Positions 32,704-40,796 of a stretch of DNA of 50,047 bases are shown piece after piece; the stretch's first letter is position 1; every line of letters starts with the position of its first letter. A program made the position numbers and the translations under genes. The DNA lies in contig JAWOIO010000172.1 in NCBI GenBank assembly GCA_046484625.1, positions 1-50,047 on the forward strand, in the 5' to 3' direction. Under the pieces are notes generated by a model. That model ran no database searches, was not told where the DNA came from, and worked only from the letters and a program-made list of their open reading frames with translations. The DNA is from DASUAO01 sp046484625. Lineage in GTDB: Bacteria; Actinomycetota; Acidimicrobiia; IMCC26256; PALSA-555.

Positions 32704-33345
32704 GGCCTTGCCCGCCGCATCGTCGTCCACGAGCCACACGATCTGGTCGGCCCGCACGCGGCCGGCCGGAAGGTCGTCGCCGGCCTGCAGCTGCGCGAAC
32801 GCATCGCGCTTCGCCCGACCCGCGACGGTGATCACGACGAGTCGCGCCCGGGCGAGAGCCGGGAGGGTGAGCGTGAGTCGCGGGTGGTCGTGAGCGTCGT
32901 CGCCGGCCGTGACGACCCAGCGTTCGCGCTCGTCGAGCGCCGGCGCGCCCGGGAAGAGCGACGCCGTGTGTCCGTCGGGACCGAGCCCGAGGTGCACGAG
33001 GTCGATCGGGGGGGCGGCGCGGAGGTCCGTCTCGTACGCGGCTGCGGCCTCGTCGATCGTCTGCTCGGGGTCGTACATGGAGTGGACCGCGCGAGGGAGG
33101 GCCGCGTCGAGGAAGGTGAGGCGGGCCATCCCCTCGTTGGAGTCGGGATCGTGCACCGGCACCCACCGCTCGTCGCCGAACCAGACGTCGACCGTGGTCC
33201 AGTCGACATCGGCGGTCGCGAGCAGCTCGTAGCACCGGCGGGCCGTGTCGCCACCCGACAACGCCATCGAGGACGGCGCGCGCTCGGCGACCAGGGCCGC
33301 GAACGCCTGTGGCACGTGGTCGACGACCTGCACCGCTCCTTCCAT
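32701..33345 (-). CDS. pgl: 6-phosphogluconolactonase
   Basis: A 214-residue protein of the glucosamine-6-phosphate isomerase/6-phosphogluconolactonase family (DevB type), which hydrolyses 6-phosphogluconolactone in the oxidative pentose phosphate pathway. Family motifs are MALSGGDTARRCYE, WTTVDVWFGDERWVP, DSNEGMARLTFLD, LGLGPDGHTASLFPG and VAGRAKRDAF. It is slightly short (usual 230-250). ATG 33345 has TATCAT 6 bases upstream within the 17-bp gap to the divergent methyltransferase-glycosylase gene. Usual neighbours zwf and opcA are absent; tal and tkt lie beyond the divergent gene. Confidence 0.9.
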   Translation of the reverse strand: MEGAVQVVDHVPQAFAALVAERAPSSMALSGGDTARRCYELLATADVDWTTVDVWFGDERWVPVHDPDSNEGMARLTFLDAALPRAVHSMYDPEQTIDEAAAAYETDLRAAPPIDLVHLGLGPDGHTASLFPGAPALDERERWVVTAGDDAHDHPRLTLTLPALARARLVVITVAGRAKRDAFAQLQAGDDLPAGRVRADQIVWLVDDDAAGKA

Positions 33346-33362
33346 GAGGGGATGATACGAGC
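33346..33362. promoter_or_regulatory. 17-bp divergent leaderless promoter (TATCAT / GATGAT)
   Basis: The two start codons (minus ATG 33345, plus GTG 33363) are only 17 bases apart. The minus-strand TATCAT (33357-33352) and the plus-strand GATGAT (33351-33356) occupy almost the same bases, each ending 6 bases before its start codon. One AT-rich box thus appears to serve both strands. Confidence 0.5.
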
Positions 33363-34451
33363 GTGGATCGCCAGACCGTACGCGTGTACGAGCAGCGCGC
33401 CGCGCAGTGGCGCGCTGCTCGCCGTCCCCGCTTCCTCGAGCGTGCGGCCGCGCTCGGACGGGCGGTCGCGGCAGGCGCGGTCCGGATCGACGTGGGATGC
33501 GGACCCGGCCGGGAGCTCGGCGCCCTCGGGTCACCGGTGGTCGCGCTCGACGCCGCGGCCGCGATGCTCGAGCTGGCGCGAGTCGAGCACTCCGCCGCGT
33601 GGTGCGTGCAGGCCGACCTGGAGGACCTGCCGATCCGGGCCGGGTCGATCGGCGGGGCATGGGCCCGCGCGAGCTACCTGCACATCCCGCGCGGCCGGCT
33701 GCCGTGGGCGCTCATGGAGCTGCACCAGGCACTGGCCGTGGGTTCCCCCGTCGCCCTGGTGCTGCGCGCGGGCTCGGAGGAGGGTGCACTGCCCGGCGAC
33801 GACTTCCCCGGCCGGTTCTTCGCCGAATGGGACGCGGAGTCGCTCCGGGAGGTGGTGACGGGTGCGGGGTTCGAGGTCGAGGCGGTCGAGCCGGTCGAGC
33901 CGGGCCCCGGGAAGTGGATCGAGGTCCGAGCCACCCGCGCCCGGACGCTCCCGGACTTCGTCGGGCCGGGCATGCGAGTCCTGATGTGCGGCCTGAACCC
34001 GAGCGAGGTGGCCGCCGACCGCGGGGTCGGCTTCGCAGGGCGCGGGAACCGGTTCTGGCCGGCCGCGCTCGCCTCCGGTCTGGTCACGCGGGATCGTGAT
34101 CCGCGGCACGCGCTGCGAGCCAATGGGATGGGCATGACCGATCTGGTGAAGCGAGCGACTCCGCGGGCCGACGGTCTCGGTGCCGACGAGTACCGCGCCG
34201 GGGCGGAGCGACTGGAGCGACTCGTGCGCCGGCTCGAGCCGGCGGTCGTGTGCTTCGCGGGCTTGACGGGCTACCGCGCCGCGGTCGATCGCACCGCGGG
34301 CCCTGGCCCGGTCCCGGGCGGGTTCGCCGGTGTGGCCGCGTACGTGATGCCGAACCCGAGTGGCGTGAACACCCACTCGAGCCTCGACGACCTCACCGCG
34401 CACCTCGCGGCAGTGGTGGCCGTCGCCGATCGCGCGGCCGAGCTCAGCTGA
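33363..34451 (+). CDS. Methyltransferase-Mug-type DNA glycosylase fusion
   Basis: A 362-residue two-domain protein. Residues about 1-197 are a class-I SAM methyltransferase: IDVGCGPGREL (motif I), VVALDAAAAMLELA (motif II), VQADLEDLPIRAGS then ASYLHIPRG. Residues about 203-350 match mismatch-specific uracil/thymine-DNA glycosylase (Mug/TDG): MCGLNPSEVAADRGVGFAG with active-site Asn212, GNRFWPAAL, GMGMTDLVKRATP and MPNPSGVNTHSS (Asn331). Mug is normally a stand-alone ~170-residue enzyme that removes U or alkylated C opposite G. No stop or frameshift separates the domains. GTG 33363 is set by the divergent promoter. It overlaps the tal 3' end by eight bases. Confidence 0.82.
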   Translation: MDRQTVRVYEQRAAQWRAARRPRFLERAAALGRAVAAGAVRIDVGCGPGRELGALGSPVVALDAAAAMLELARVEHSAAWCVQADLEDLPIRAGSIGGAWARASYLHIPRGRLPWALMELHQALAVGSPVALVLRAGSEEGALPGDDFPGRFFAEWDAESLREVVTGAGFEVEAVEPVEPGPGKWIEVRATRARTLPDFVGPGMRVLMCGLNPSEVAADRGVGFAGRGNRFWPAALASGLVTRDRDPRHALRANGMGMTDLVKRATPRADGLGADEYRAGAERLERLVRRLEPAVVCFAGLTGYRAAVDRTAGPGPVPGGFAGVAAYVMPNPSGVNTHSSLDDLTAHLAAVVAVADRAAELS

Positions 34452-35535
34452 CCTCGGCGCGTCGCTTCTCCAGCGTCGCGAGCGCGTCGCGGAAGCTCGC
34501 AGCGAACGACGCGACGCCTTCACGTTCGAGGGTCGCGGTGACGTCATCGAAGTCGACCCCGGCCGCGTCGAGGTCGCGCATCATGGCCGCCGCGCCTTCG
34601 ACGTCGGCAGCCACGGTCTCGGGGACCAGGGTGGCTTCACCGTTGTGCAGCGCCTCGATCGACGCCGGCGCGAGCGTGTTGACCGTGTCGGGGCCGATGA
34701 GCTCGTCGACGTAGAGCGTGGACGGATAGGCCGAGTTCTTCGTCGAGGTCGAGGCCCAGAGTGGGCGCTGGAGCGTCGCACCGCGGGACGCAAGCGCCTC
34801 CCAACGGTCTCCGGCGAAGCGATCCCGGAACAGCTGGTACGCGAGCTTGGCGTTCGCAACGGCCGCCTTGCCGCGGAGCGGGCTCGAGTCCGGGAGCCGG
34901 CGATCGGTCTCGGTGTCGACCCGACTCACGAAGAACGACGCGACCGACGCGACGGACGCGGGGTCGCCGCCGTTGGCGATCAGCTGGTCGAGGCCGCTGA
35001 GATACGCGTCGATCACGGCGTCGTGGCGCGCGAGCGAGAAGATCAGCGTGACGTTGGTGTTGATCCCCGCCGCGATGTTGGCGGTGATCGCCGGGAGCCC
35101 TTCGACGGTTGCCGGGATCTTGATCATCACGTTCGGGCGACCGAGGCGCTCGAACAACGACGCGGCCTGGGCGATCGTGGCGTCGGGGTCGTGCGCGAGC
35201 TCGGGAGAGACCTCGATCGAGACGAAGCCGTCGGATCCACCGCTGGAGTCGTAGACGTCTCGCAGGAGGTCGGCGGCGGTCGCGACGTCGTCGAGCACCA
35301 GCTGCCAGTACGAGTCCTCGATGGAGAACCCGTCGGCGGCACACGAGGCGAGCTGCTCGTCGTAACCTTCGCCGGCCGCCATCGCCTTCTCGAAGATGGT
35401 CGGGTTCGAGGTGACCCCGCGAATCCCGTCGTCGGCGATGAGCCGTGCGAGGCCCCCGCCGCGCAGCAGCGTGCGGGCCAGGTTGTCGTACCAGGGGCTC
35501 TGGCCGAAGTCGTGCAAGCGGGCGATGTCGCTCAT
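34444..35535 (-). CDS. tal: Transaldolase
   Basis: A 363-residue transaldolase that moves a dihydroxyacetone unit between sugar phosphates in the pentose phosphate pathway. The family signature TSNPTIFEKA and the Schiff-base Lys region MIKIPATVEGLPAI are present, with NVTLIFSLARHDA after it. The length fits the actinobacterial (Tal type 2, ~370 residue) group. ATG 35535 has an excellent Shine-Dalgarno GGGAGG six bases upstream and overlaps the tkt stop (ATGA), so it is translated after tkt. The 3' end overlaps the opposite-strand methyltransferase-glycosylase by eight bases. Confidence 0.95.
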   Translation of the reverse strand: MSDIARLHDFGQSPWYDNLARTLLRGGGLARLIADDGIRGVTSNPTIFEKAMAAGEGYDEQLASCAADGFSIEDSYWQLVLDDVATAADLLRDVYDSSGGSDGFVSIEVSPELAHDPDATIAQAASLFERLGRPNVMIKIPATVEGLPAITANIAAGINTNVTLIFSLARHDAVIDAYLSGLDQLIANGGDPASVASVASFFVSRVDTETDRRLPDSSPLRGKAAVANAKLAYQLFRDRFAGDRWEALASRGATLQRPLWASTSTKNSAYPSTLYVDELIGPDTVNTLAPASIEALHNGEATLVPETVAADVEGAAAMMRDLDAAGVDFDDVTATLEREGVASFAASFRDALATLEKRRAEVS

Positions 35536-37586
35536 GCGGAGCCTCCCAGATCTGGGCTCGGGTCGAGTGCGAGGAGCGCCTGGGCGCGGGCGACGACGTG
35601 CTCGGCGGTGAAGCCCAGCTCAGCCATCGCCACGGGACCGGGCGCGGAGGTGCCGAACTCGTCGAGCCCGATCGTGTCGTCGGCGTAGCGCTCCCATCCG
35701 AACGTCGTCCCGGCCTCGACGGCGATCGTGGGGACCCCCGGGGGCAGGACGCGATCGCGGTACTCGTCGGGCTGGGCCGCGAACAGGTCCCACGAGGGCA
35801 TCGAGACCACGCGGGCCTGCACCCCGTCGGCGGCGAGGGTCGCGCGCGCCTCGACGCAGAGCTGGACTTCGGAGCCGGTCCCGATCAGCACCAGGTCCGG
35901 CCCGCTGCCTCCGGACGCGCCGTCCTCGTCGACGAGCACGTAGGCGCCCGCGGGTACGCCGGCCGGTGCCCGTTCCGCCGTCCCCTCGAGCACGGGGAGC
36001 CCCTGTCGCGTGAGGATCAACGCGGTGGGGCCGTCGCCGTCGATGTGGACCCGCCACGCCTGCGCGACCTCGTTCGCGTCGGCAGGGCGGAGAAGACGCA
36101 GCGACGGCATCGCTCGCAACGACGCCAGCTGCTCGATCGGCTGGTGGGTCGGTCCGTCCTCCCCGACGCCGATCGAGTCGTGCGACCACACGAACGCGGT
36201 CTTGTAGCCGGACAGCGCCGCCAACCGGGGCGCGGCACGCATGTAGTCGGAGAACACGAAGAACGTCCCGCCCACGGGGAGCGTCCCGCTCACTGCCATG
36301 CCGTTCATGATCGAGCCCATGCCGTGCTCGCGGACCCCCCAGTGGATCTGTCGGCCCCCGAAGCGGTGCGGCGCGACCACCTCGGCATCGGCGAGCTGGG
36401 TCCCGGTGTTCCCGGTGAGGTCGGCACCGCCCGCGATGATCCCGGGGACGACGTCGAGGACCGCGTCGAGCACCTTCGCGCAGGCGGCCCGGGTCGCGAG
36501 CTTCTCACCTGCTTCCCAGGACGGGAGCTTCGCTTCCCAACCGGGGAGCCCTCGCTGCTCGATGCACGCGTCGTACGACGCGGCGAGTTCGGGCTCATTG
36601 GCGCGGAACGCGTCGCGACGCTGCTCCCACCGGGTGAGCTCGTCGCGACCGCGCGCACCAAGCTCCCGGTACATCGCCAGCACCTCGTCGGGGACGAAGA
36701 ACTGCTCGTCGACCGGGAGGCCGAGGATCGCCTTCACCGCGTGGATCTCGTCGTCGCCGAGCGGGTTGCCGTGCGCGTGCGCGGTGTCGGTGTACTGCGG
36801 GGATGGCCACCCGATGTGGCTGCGCAACACGACGAGGCTCGGCCGCTCCGCCTCGGCCATCGCCTCCCGGATCCCGGCCTCGATCGCGTCGAGGTCGTTC
36901 GCGACCTCACCGATCTCCACGATGTGCCAGCCGTACCCCTCGAAGCGCTTGCGGGCATCGTCGCTGTAGGAGAGCTCCGTGGGGCCGTCGATGGTGATGT
37001 GGTTGTCGTCGTACACGACCGCCAGTCGTCCGAGACCGAGGTGGCCCGCGAGCGAGGCGGCTTCGTGGCTCACGCCTTCCTGGAGGCAGCCGTCGCCGGC
37101 GATCGCGAACACCCGGTGGTCGCAGACCTCGGGTCCGAAGCGGCCGCGGAGGTTCGCTTCGGCGAGCGCCATCCCGACCCCGTTGGCGAAGCCCTGCCCC
37201 AGCGGCCCCGTCGTGACCTCGACGCCGGCGGTGTGGCCGAACTCCGGGTGACCGGGGGTCCTCGAGCCCCATTGGCGGAAGGCGCGCAGGTCGTCGAGCT
37301 CGAGCCCGAAGCCGGTGAGGAAGAGGAGGGAGTAGAGGAGCATCGAGGCGTGGCCGTTCGACAGGACGAAGCGGTCCCGGTCGGCCCAGTCGGGTGTGGC
37401 GGCGTCGTAGCGGAGGATGCGGGTGAAGAGGACGTGCGCGAGCGGCGCGAGGGCCATCGGGGTACCGGGGTGCCCCGAGTTGGCCTGCTGGACCGCGTCC
37501 ATCGAGAGCCCGCGGATGACGTCGATCCCCAGCTGCTCGAGGTCAGTCGTTCGTTCGCCGGCGGCGGTGGCCTGGGTCCTCGACAA
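35532..37586 (-). CDS. tkt: Transketolase
   Basis: A 684-residue thiamine-diphosphate enzyme that transfers two-carbon units between sugar phosphates. Present are SGHPGTPMALAPLAHVLF at the N-terminus, the ThDP/metal motif GDGCLQEGVSHEAASLAG followed by YDDNHITIDGPT, and the transketolase pyrimidine-domain segment WSHDSIGVGEDGPTHQPIEQ region with HQP. All three domains are complete. The start is TTG 37586, with GAGGGA about seven bases upstream. Five 17-bp repeats begin 10 bases before the start codon and probably lie in the 5' untranslated region. The downstream tal gene overlaps by ATGA. The usual order ctaB-tkt-tal-zwf-opcA-pgl is broken here. Confidence 0.95.
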   Translation of the reverse strand: MSRTQATAAGERTTDLEQLGIDVIRGLSMDAVQQANSGHPGTPMALAPLAHVLFTRILRYDAATPDWADRDRFVLSNGHASMLLYSLLFLTGFGLELDDLRAFRQWGSRTPGHPEFGHTAGVEVTTGPLGQGFANGVGMALAEANLRGRFGPEVCDHRVFAIAGDGCLQEGVSHEAASLAGHLGLGRLAVVYDDNHITIDGPTELSYSDDARKRFEGYGWHIVEIGEVANDLDAIEAGIREAMAEAERPSLVVLRSHIGWPSPQYTDTAHAHGNPLGDDEIHAVKAILGLPVDEQFFVPDEVLAMYRELGARGRDELTRWEQRRDAFRANEPELAASYDACIEQRGLPGWEAKLPSWEAGEKLATRAACAKVLDAVLDVVPGIIAGGADLTGNTGTQLADAEVVAPHRFGGRQIHWGVREHGMGSIMNGMAVSGTLPVGGTFFVFSDYMRAAPRLAALSGYKTAFVWSHDSIGVGEDGPTHQPIEQLASLRAMPSLRLLRPADANEVAQAWRVHIDGDGPTALILTRQGLPVLEGTAERAPAGVPAGAYVLVDEDGASGGSGPDLVLIGTGSEVQLCVEARATLAADGVQARVVSMPSWDLFAAQPDEYRDRVLPPGVPTIAVEAGTTFGWERYADDTIGLDEFGTSAPGPVAMAELGFTAEHVVARAQALLALDPSPDLGGSA

Positions 37587-37596
37587 CGTGGTCCCT

Positions 37597-37681
37597 CTCT
37601 CTCGTGAGTGCGTCGCTCTCGTGGGTGCGTCTCTCTCGTGAGCGCGTGGGCCCCGTGAGCGCGTGAGGCTCGTGCCGTCGC
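37597..37681. repeat. Five imperfect 17-bp tandem repeats upstream of tkt
   Basis: Units of 17 bp: CTCTCTCGTGAGTGCGT (37597), CGCTCTCGTGGGTGCGT (37614), CTCTCTCGTGAGCGCGT (37631), GGGCCCCGTGAGCGCGT (37648) and a degenerate one starting GAGGCTCGTG (37665). The core CTCGTGAG is kept in the first, third and (partly) others. On the tkt strand the unit reads ACGCACTCACGAGAGAG, ending 11 bases before TTG. Seventeen bases is not a multiple of three, and the array is outside any gene. Confidence 0.85.
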
Positions 37682-37735
37682 GCTCGTTGCCCCTACCTTC
37701 GCGCGGACGACACCCCGACCGTCGACACTGCCGAA

Positions 37736-37753
37736 CACCTGCCTTGGCAGGTG
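37736..37753. terminator. Short perfect hairpin downstream of the FIST gene
   Basis: CACCTGCC and GGCAGGTG form an 8-bp stem with a TT loop, 43 bases after the FIST stop on the minus strand. No T-tract follows, so it could be a terminator for the FIST/nagA direction or an operator upstream of tkt. Confidence 0.35.
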
Positions 37754-37795
37754 CGCTCGAGGGCGCCGGATCGCGCGCCGGCCCGTTCGCTCACG

Positions 37796-38932
37796 TCAGG
37801 TGAACAGGGCGAGGCTGGCTGTGAACCCGTGGACGAAGTTCCGCCCGCCGACCGGCCCGATCTCGCCCGCGCAGAACCCTCCGGCGAGGGGGATCGGACC
37901 GAGGAGCTCGGCGATCACGCCGGCATCGTGATCGGGTGTCCCGAACAGCGCACGGCCCCGGCCGTTGCAGGTGAAGAGGAGGGCTCCCTCGCAGTCGCGG
38001 TCGGCGAGGAGCGAGCGGAGATCCTCGTCGGCCGACGCGGCATCGCGCACCTGGAACTGGACCGTCTGGCCGATCTCGACCGTGTCGCCGACCGCGAGGG
38101 AGCCGGTGTCGCGATCGAGGCCCATGACGCTGCGGATCAGGAAGTCACCGCGGCTGAACTCGTCCTTCTGCTCGTCGACGACGATGCCGAGCTGCAGCCC
38201 GTGCTGCAGCAGCGCCCGGTCCTCGTCGCTCGCTGTCGCCGCGAGCTCCTGGAGCCGGTCGAGCGCGGGGCGTCCGCCGAGCTCGTCGACGAAGCGCCCG
38301 TGCGTGTCGGTCACGACGAAGGGCGTCCCGATCGGACGGCAACCCTGGGACACCAAAGGCTCCACCGAGGCACCGCGGAGGAACACACCGACGGCACCTT
38401 CGGCGACCACGGTCTCGTCCGCGACGAGCCGGTTCGTGCCCGGCCGGGGTCCGGCCGATGCCATGCCGCCCAGGACGGCGAGCTCCGGGCGGTCGTCGCG
38501 CAGGCGCCGGAGGAAGGTGTCGATGGGGAAGGAGAACGGGTCGGAGAGCAGCAGGAGCGTCTCCGGTTCGCCGGTGAGGTCGGGCCACCCGGTGATCGTC
38601 ATCCCGTCGGGGGTCTCGGCGGCCCGGAGCACGGCCGGGGTGACCGTCGCGTCCGGGAGCGATGCTGCGAACAGCGCGGCCGCCGGGCCGTCCTCGACCT
38701 CGTGGCTTCCGCCCGCGACCCCGCTCGTGGTCATGGCGACGAGCACGCGGGGGTCGAGCAGGTTGCGCACGGCGTGGACCATGTCGTCGAGCGCGCCCAC
38801 GAAGTGTGGGGACGCGAAGCAGACGACGAGGTCGGGATCACCGTCGAGGCGGTCGAGGAGCTCGCCTGCGGTCTCGCCGACAGCGTGGGCCGGCACGGGA
38901 TGCATCGACATCGCGGACGCGAACGCAGCCAT
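37796..38932 (-). CDS. FIST-domain signal sensor protein
   Basis: A 378-residue protein with FIST N and FIST C domains, a sensory module thought to bind small ligands such as amino acids. FIST N is suggested by LVVCFASPHFV, MTTSGVAGGSHEVED and LGGMASAG; FIST C by EEGAVGVF-like AEGAVGVFLRG, SQGCRPIGTPFVVT, ALLFTCNGRG and GGFCAGEIGPVGGRNFVHG. No kinase or other output domain is attached, so it may work with a separate partner. ATG 38932 has TAGGTT eight bases upstream, whose TAG is the nagA stop. The gene's 3' side has a hairpin before the tkt leader. Confidence 0.85.
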   Translation of the reverse strand: MAAFASAMSMHPVPAHAVGETAGELLDRLDGDPDLVVCFASPHFVGALDDMVHAVRNLLDPRVLVAMTTSGVAGGSHEVEDGPAAALFAASLPDATVTPAVLRAAETPDGMTITGWPDLTGEPETLLLLSDPFSFPIDTFLRRLRDDRPELAVLGGMASAGPRPGTNRLVADETVVAEGAVGVFLRGASVEPLVSQGCRPIGTPFVVTDTHGRFVDELGGRPALDRLQELAATASDEDRALLQHGLQLGIVVDEQKDEFSRGDFLIRSVMGLDRDTGSLAVGDTVEIGQTVQFQVRDAASADEDLRSLLADRDCEGALLFTCNGRGRALFGTPDHDAGVIAELLGPIPLAGGFCAGEIGPVGGRNFVHGFTASLALFT

Positions 38933-38940
38933 CCTTGGTG

Positions 38941-38946
38941 AACCTA
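38941..38946 (-). promoter_or_regulatory. -10 box TAGGTT overlapping the nagA stop codon
   Basis: Minus-strand TAGGTT ends 8 bases before ATG 38932. Its TAG (38946-38944) is the stop codon of nagA. Confidence 0.5.
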
Positions 38947-40068
38947 CCGCTGCCCGTGGACGGGCCGACCTGCCGCCCACACCGCGCGGACCGCGAAGGT
39001 CTCGGGATCGAGCACGGCGAGGTCGGCGCGCGCGCCGGGCTCGAGCCGGCCACGGTCGTCCGCCCCGACGAGGTCTGCAGGGATCCTCGTCGCGGCCTCG
39101 ATCGCGCGCGCCGGCGCGATGCCGATCCGCGCAGCGGCGGCGACGGCGTCGTCGAGGAGGAGCGTGGCCCCCGCAAGGGTTCCGTCCACCAGGTACGCCG
39201 CTCCGTCCCTGGCCACCACGGATCCCCCGACCGCGACGCTGTCGCTGACGAGCGCCACGTCGGGCCGTCGCGCGAACGCGAGGCGGATCAACGCGGGGTG
39301 CACGTGCACGAGATCGGAGATGAGGGTCGGGGTCAGACGCTCGTCGTCGAGCGCCGCCCCGGCGAGGCCCGGTTCCCGCTGGTGCACGGCGCCCATCGCG
39401 TTGAAGAGATGGGTCGCGGCGGTGGCGCCCGCGTCGGCCGCGGCGCGACACGTGTCGTAGGTGGCGGTCGAGTGTCCGAGCGCGACCGTGACGCCGGCCG
39501 CGACAAGGAGGCGGATGGCTGCCGACGAGGGGTCGGCCTCGGGGGCGAGCGTGACGATGCGCACGAGCCCGGGATGGCGCGCCAGCACGTCTGTGAGCCA
39601 CCCCGGATCCACGGGAGCCAGGTGGTCGGGGTCGTGGGCGCCCGGTGCGCCCCCGAGGAACGGACCCTCGAGGTGCACGCCGAGACAGGTCGAGGACGCC
39701 GGCCCAGGCGCGGCGCGCACCTCGGCCGCCTGGGCCAGTGGAGCGTCGTAGCGCTCGCGGCTCGCACTGACGAGCGTCGCGCAGTACGAGGTGACGCCAT
39801 GTGCGGCCAGGGTGTCGGCGGCACGACGCCACCCGGGCGGATCCGCATCGGCGAAGTCGTCGGCGCCGACGCCGTTGCACTGCAGGTCGACGTAACCGGG
39901 GGCGAGCACGCGCGCACCGAGGTCGGTGGCCCCGCGCGGGGGAGCACCCCGCCCGACGTCGACGATGACGCCCTCGGAGAACGCCACCCAACCGGGCTCG
40001 AGCGCGCCGTCGGCACCCATCGCTCCGCCCGGGCGACAGACGGCACCCGCGGCGAGGACGTCCGTCAC
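38944..40068 (-). CDS. nagA: N-acetylglucosamine-6-phosphate deacetylase
   Basis: A 374-residue amidohydrolase-superfamily enzyme that removes acetate from GlcNAc-6-phosphate during amino-sugar use and cell-wall recycling. PGYVDLQCNGVG is the NagA form of the first metal motif (Gln-x-Asn in place of His-x-His), GVHLEGPFLG carries the metal Glu, ALGHSTATYD and THLFNAMGAVHQREPG give the two His ligands, and LVSDSVAVGG holds the catalytic Asp. GTG 40068 overlaps the glycosyltransferase stop (GTGA). No nagB lies in this window. Its TAG stop forms the start of the promoter for the FIST gene. Confidence 0.93.
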   Translation of the reverse strand: MTDVLAAGAVCRPGGAMGADGALEPGWVAFSEGVIVDVGRGAPPRGATDLGARVLAPGYVDLQCNGVGADDFADADPPGWRRAADTLAAHGVTSYCATLVSASRERYDAPLAQAAEVRAAPGPASSTCLGVHLEGPFLGGAPGAHDPDHLAPVDPGWLTDVLARHPGLVRIVTLAPEADPSSAAIRLLVAAGVTVALGHSTATYDTCRAAADAGATAATHLFNAMGAVHQREPGLAGAALDDERLTPTLISDLVHVHPALIRLAFARRPDVALVSDSVAVGGSVVARDGAAYLVDGTLAGATLLLDDAVAAAARIGIAPARAIEAATRIPADLVGADDRGRLEPGARADLAVLDPETFAVRAVWAAGRPVHGQR

Positions 40069-40796
40069 CGGGTCCGGAGCTCGCGCCGCATCGCGAGGCG
40101 GAGCACCACGAGTCCCATCAGGGTCCGCGGGACACGGCGGACGATCGACGTCCGCGACGGGCGTCGTTCGGTGACCGTGACCGGGATCTCGTCCACCCCG
40201 AGCGCCCCTCGCTCGGCGCGGATCACCAGCTCGGTGTCGAAGAGGTCACGATCGAACCGACAGGCTGCGACGAGCGGGCTCACGCTCGCGCGGCGCATCG
40301 CCTTCATGCCGTGCGTGTCGGAGACCCGGAGCCGGAAGAGCCCGCGGAGGAGCGTCGCGAATCCCCAGGTGACGACGCGCCGCGCCCACGCGCGCTGGTC
40401 GTCGGCCCCGGGCGCACGTTTCGACCCGACGACCACTGCGGGTCCACCGTCGGATCGGATGCGAGCGACCGCTCGGTCGAGGAACTCCAGGTCGTAGTAG
40501 TCGACGTCGAAGTTCACGACCACGTCCCCGGTCGAGGCCAGGAGTCCGGCTCGCAGCGCGGCCCCGTAGTCGGCGTCGGCGAGCTGCAGCACCCGTACCG
40601 ACGGCTCCTCGTCGGCGAGCGCGCGCGCGATGGTCGCCGTGCGATCGCGGGAGCCGTTCTCCACCACGAGGACCTCGCACTCCTCGGCTCGAGCGCGCAT
40701 CCCGGCGATGATCTCGCCGACCGTGTCCGCGAGCAGCTCCTCCTCGTTGTGGGCGGGGAGGACGATCGAGAGGCTCACCGTGCGGGTCGTGGGCAC
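40065..40796 (-). CDS. Family 2 glycosyltransferase
   Basis: A 243-residue GT-A-fold glycosyltransferase similar to polyprenyl-phosphate mannosyl/glucosyl transferases. The nucleotide-sugar motif SIVLPAHNEEELLADTV opens the domain, followed by VLVVENGSRDRTATIARAL, the metal-binding VVNFDVDYYDLEFL (DxD-like) and VVVGSKRAPGADD. A basic C-terminal segment (VTERRPSRTSIVRRV) follows. GTG 40796 or GTG 40778 are the possible starts; the latter overlaps the stop of a 21-codon upstream frame. The predicted -10 (TACTCT) is too close for starts further upstream. It is divergent from the acyl-CoA synthetase and coupled to nagA. Confidence 0.82.
   Translation of the reverse strand: MPTTRTVSLSIVLPAHNEEELLADTVGEIIAGMRARAEECEVLVVENGSRDRTATIARALADEEPSVRVLQLADADYGAALRAGLLASTGDVVVNFDVDYYDLEFLDRAVARIRSDGGPAVVVGSKRAPGADDQRAWARRVVTWGFATLLRGLFRLRVSDTHGMKAMRRASVSPLVAACRFDRDLFDTELVIRAERGALGVDEIPVTVTERRPSRTSIVRRVPRTLMGLVVLRLAMRRELRTR

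Noticed and set aside
30703..33858. Long plus-strand frame over fbiC and pgl
   Set aside because: A shadow frame: amino-acid composition is unlike real proteins here, and minus-strand fbiC and pgl carry complete active-site motifs.
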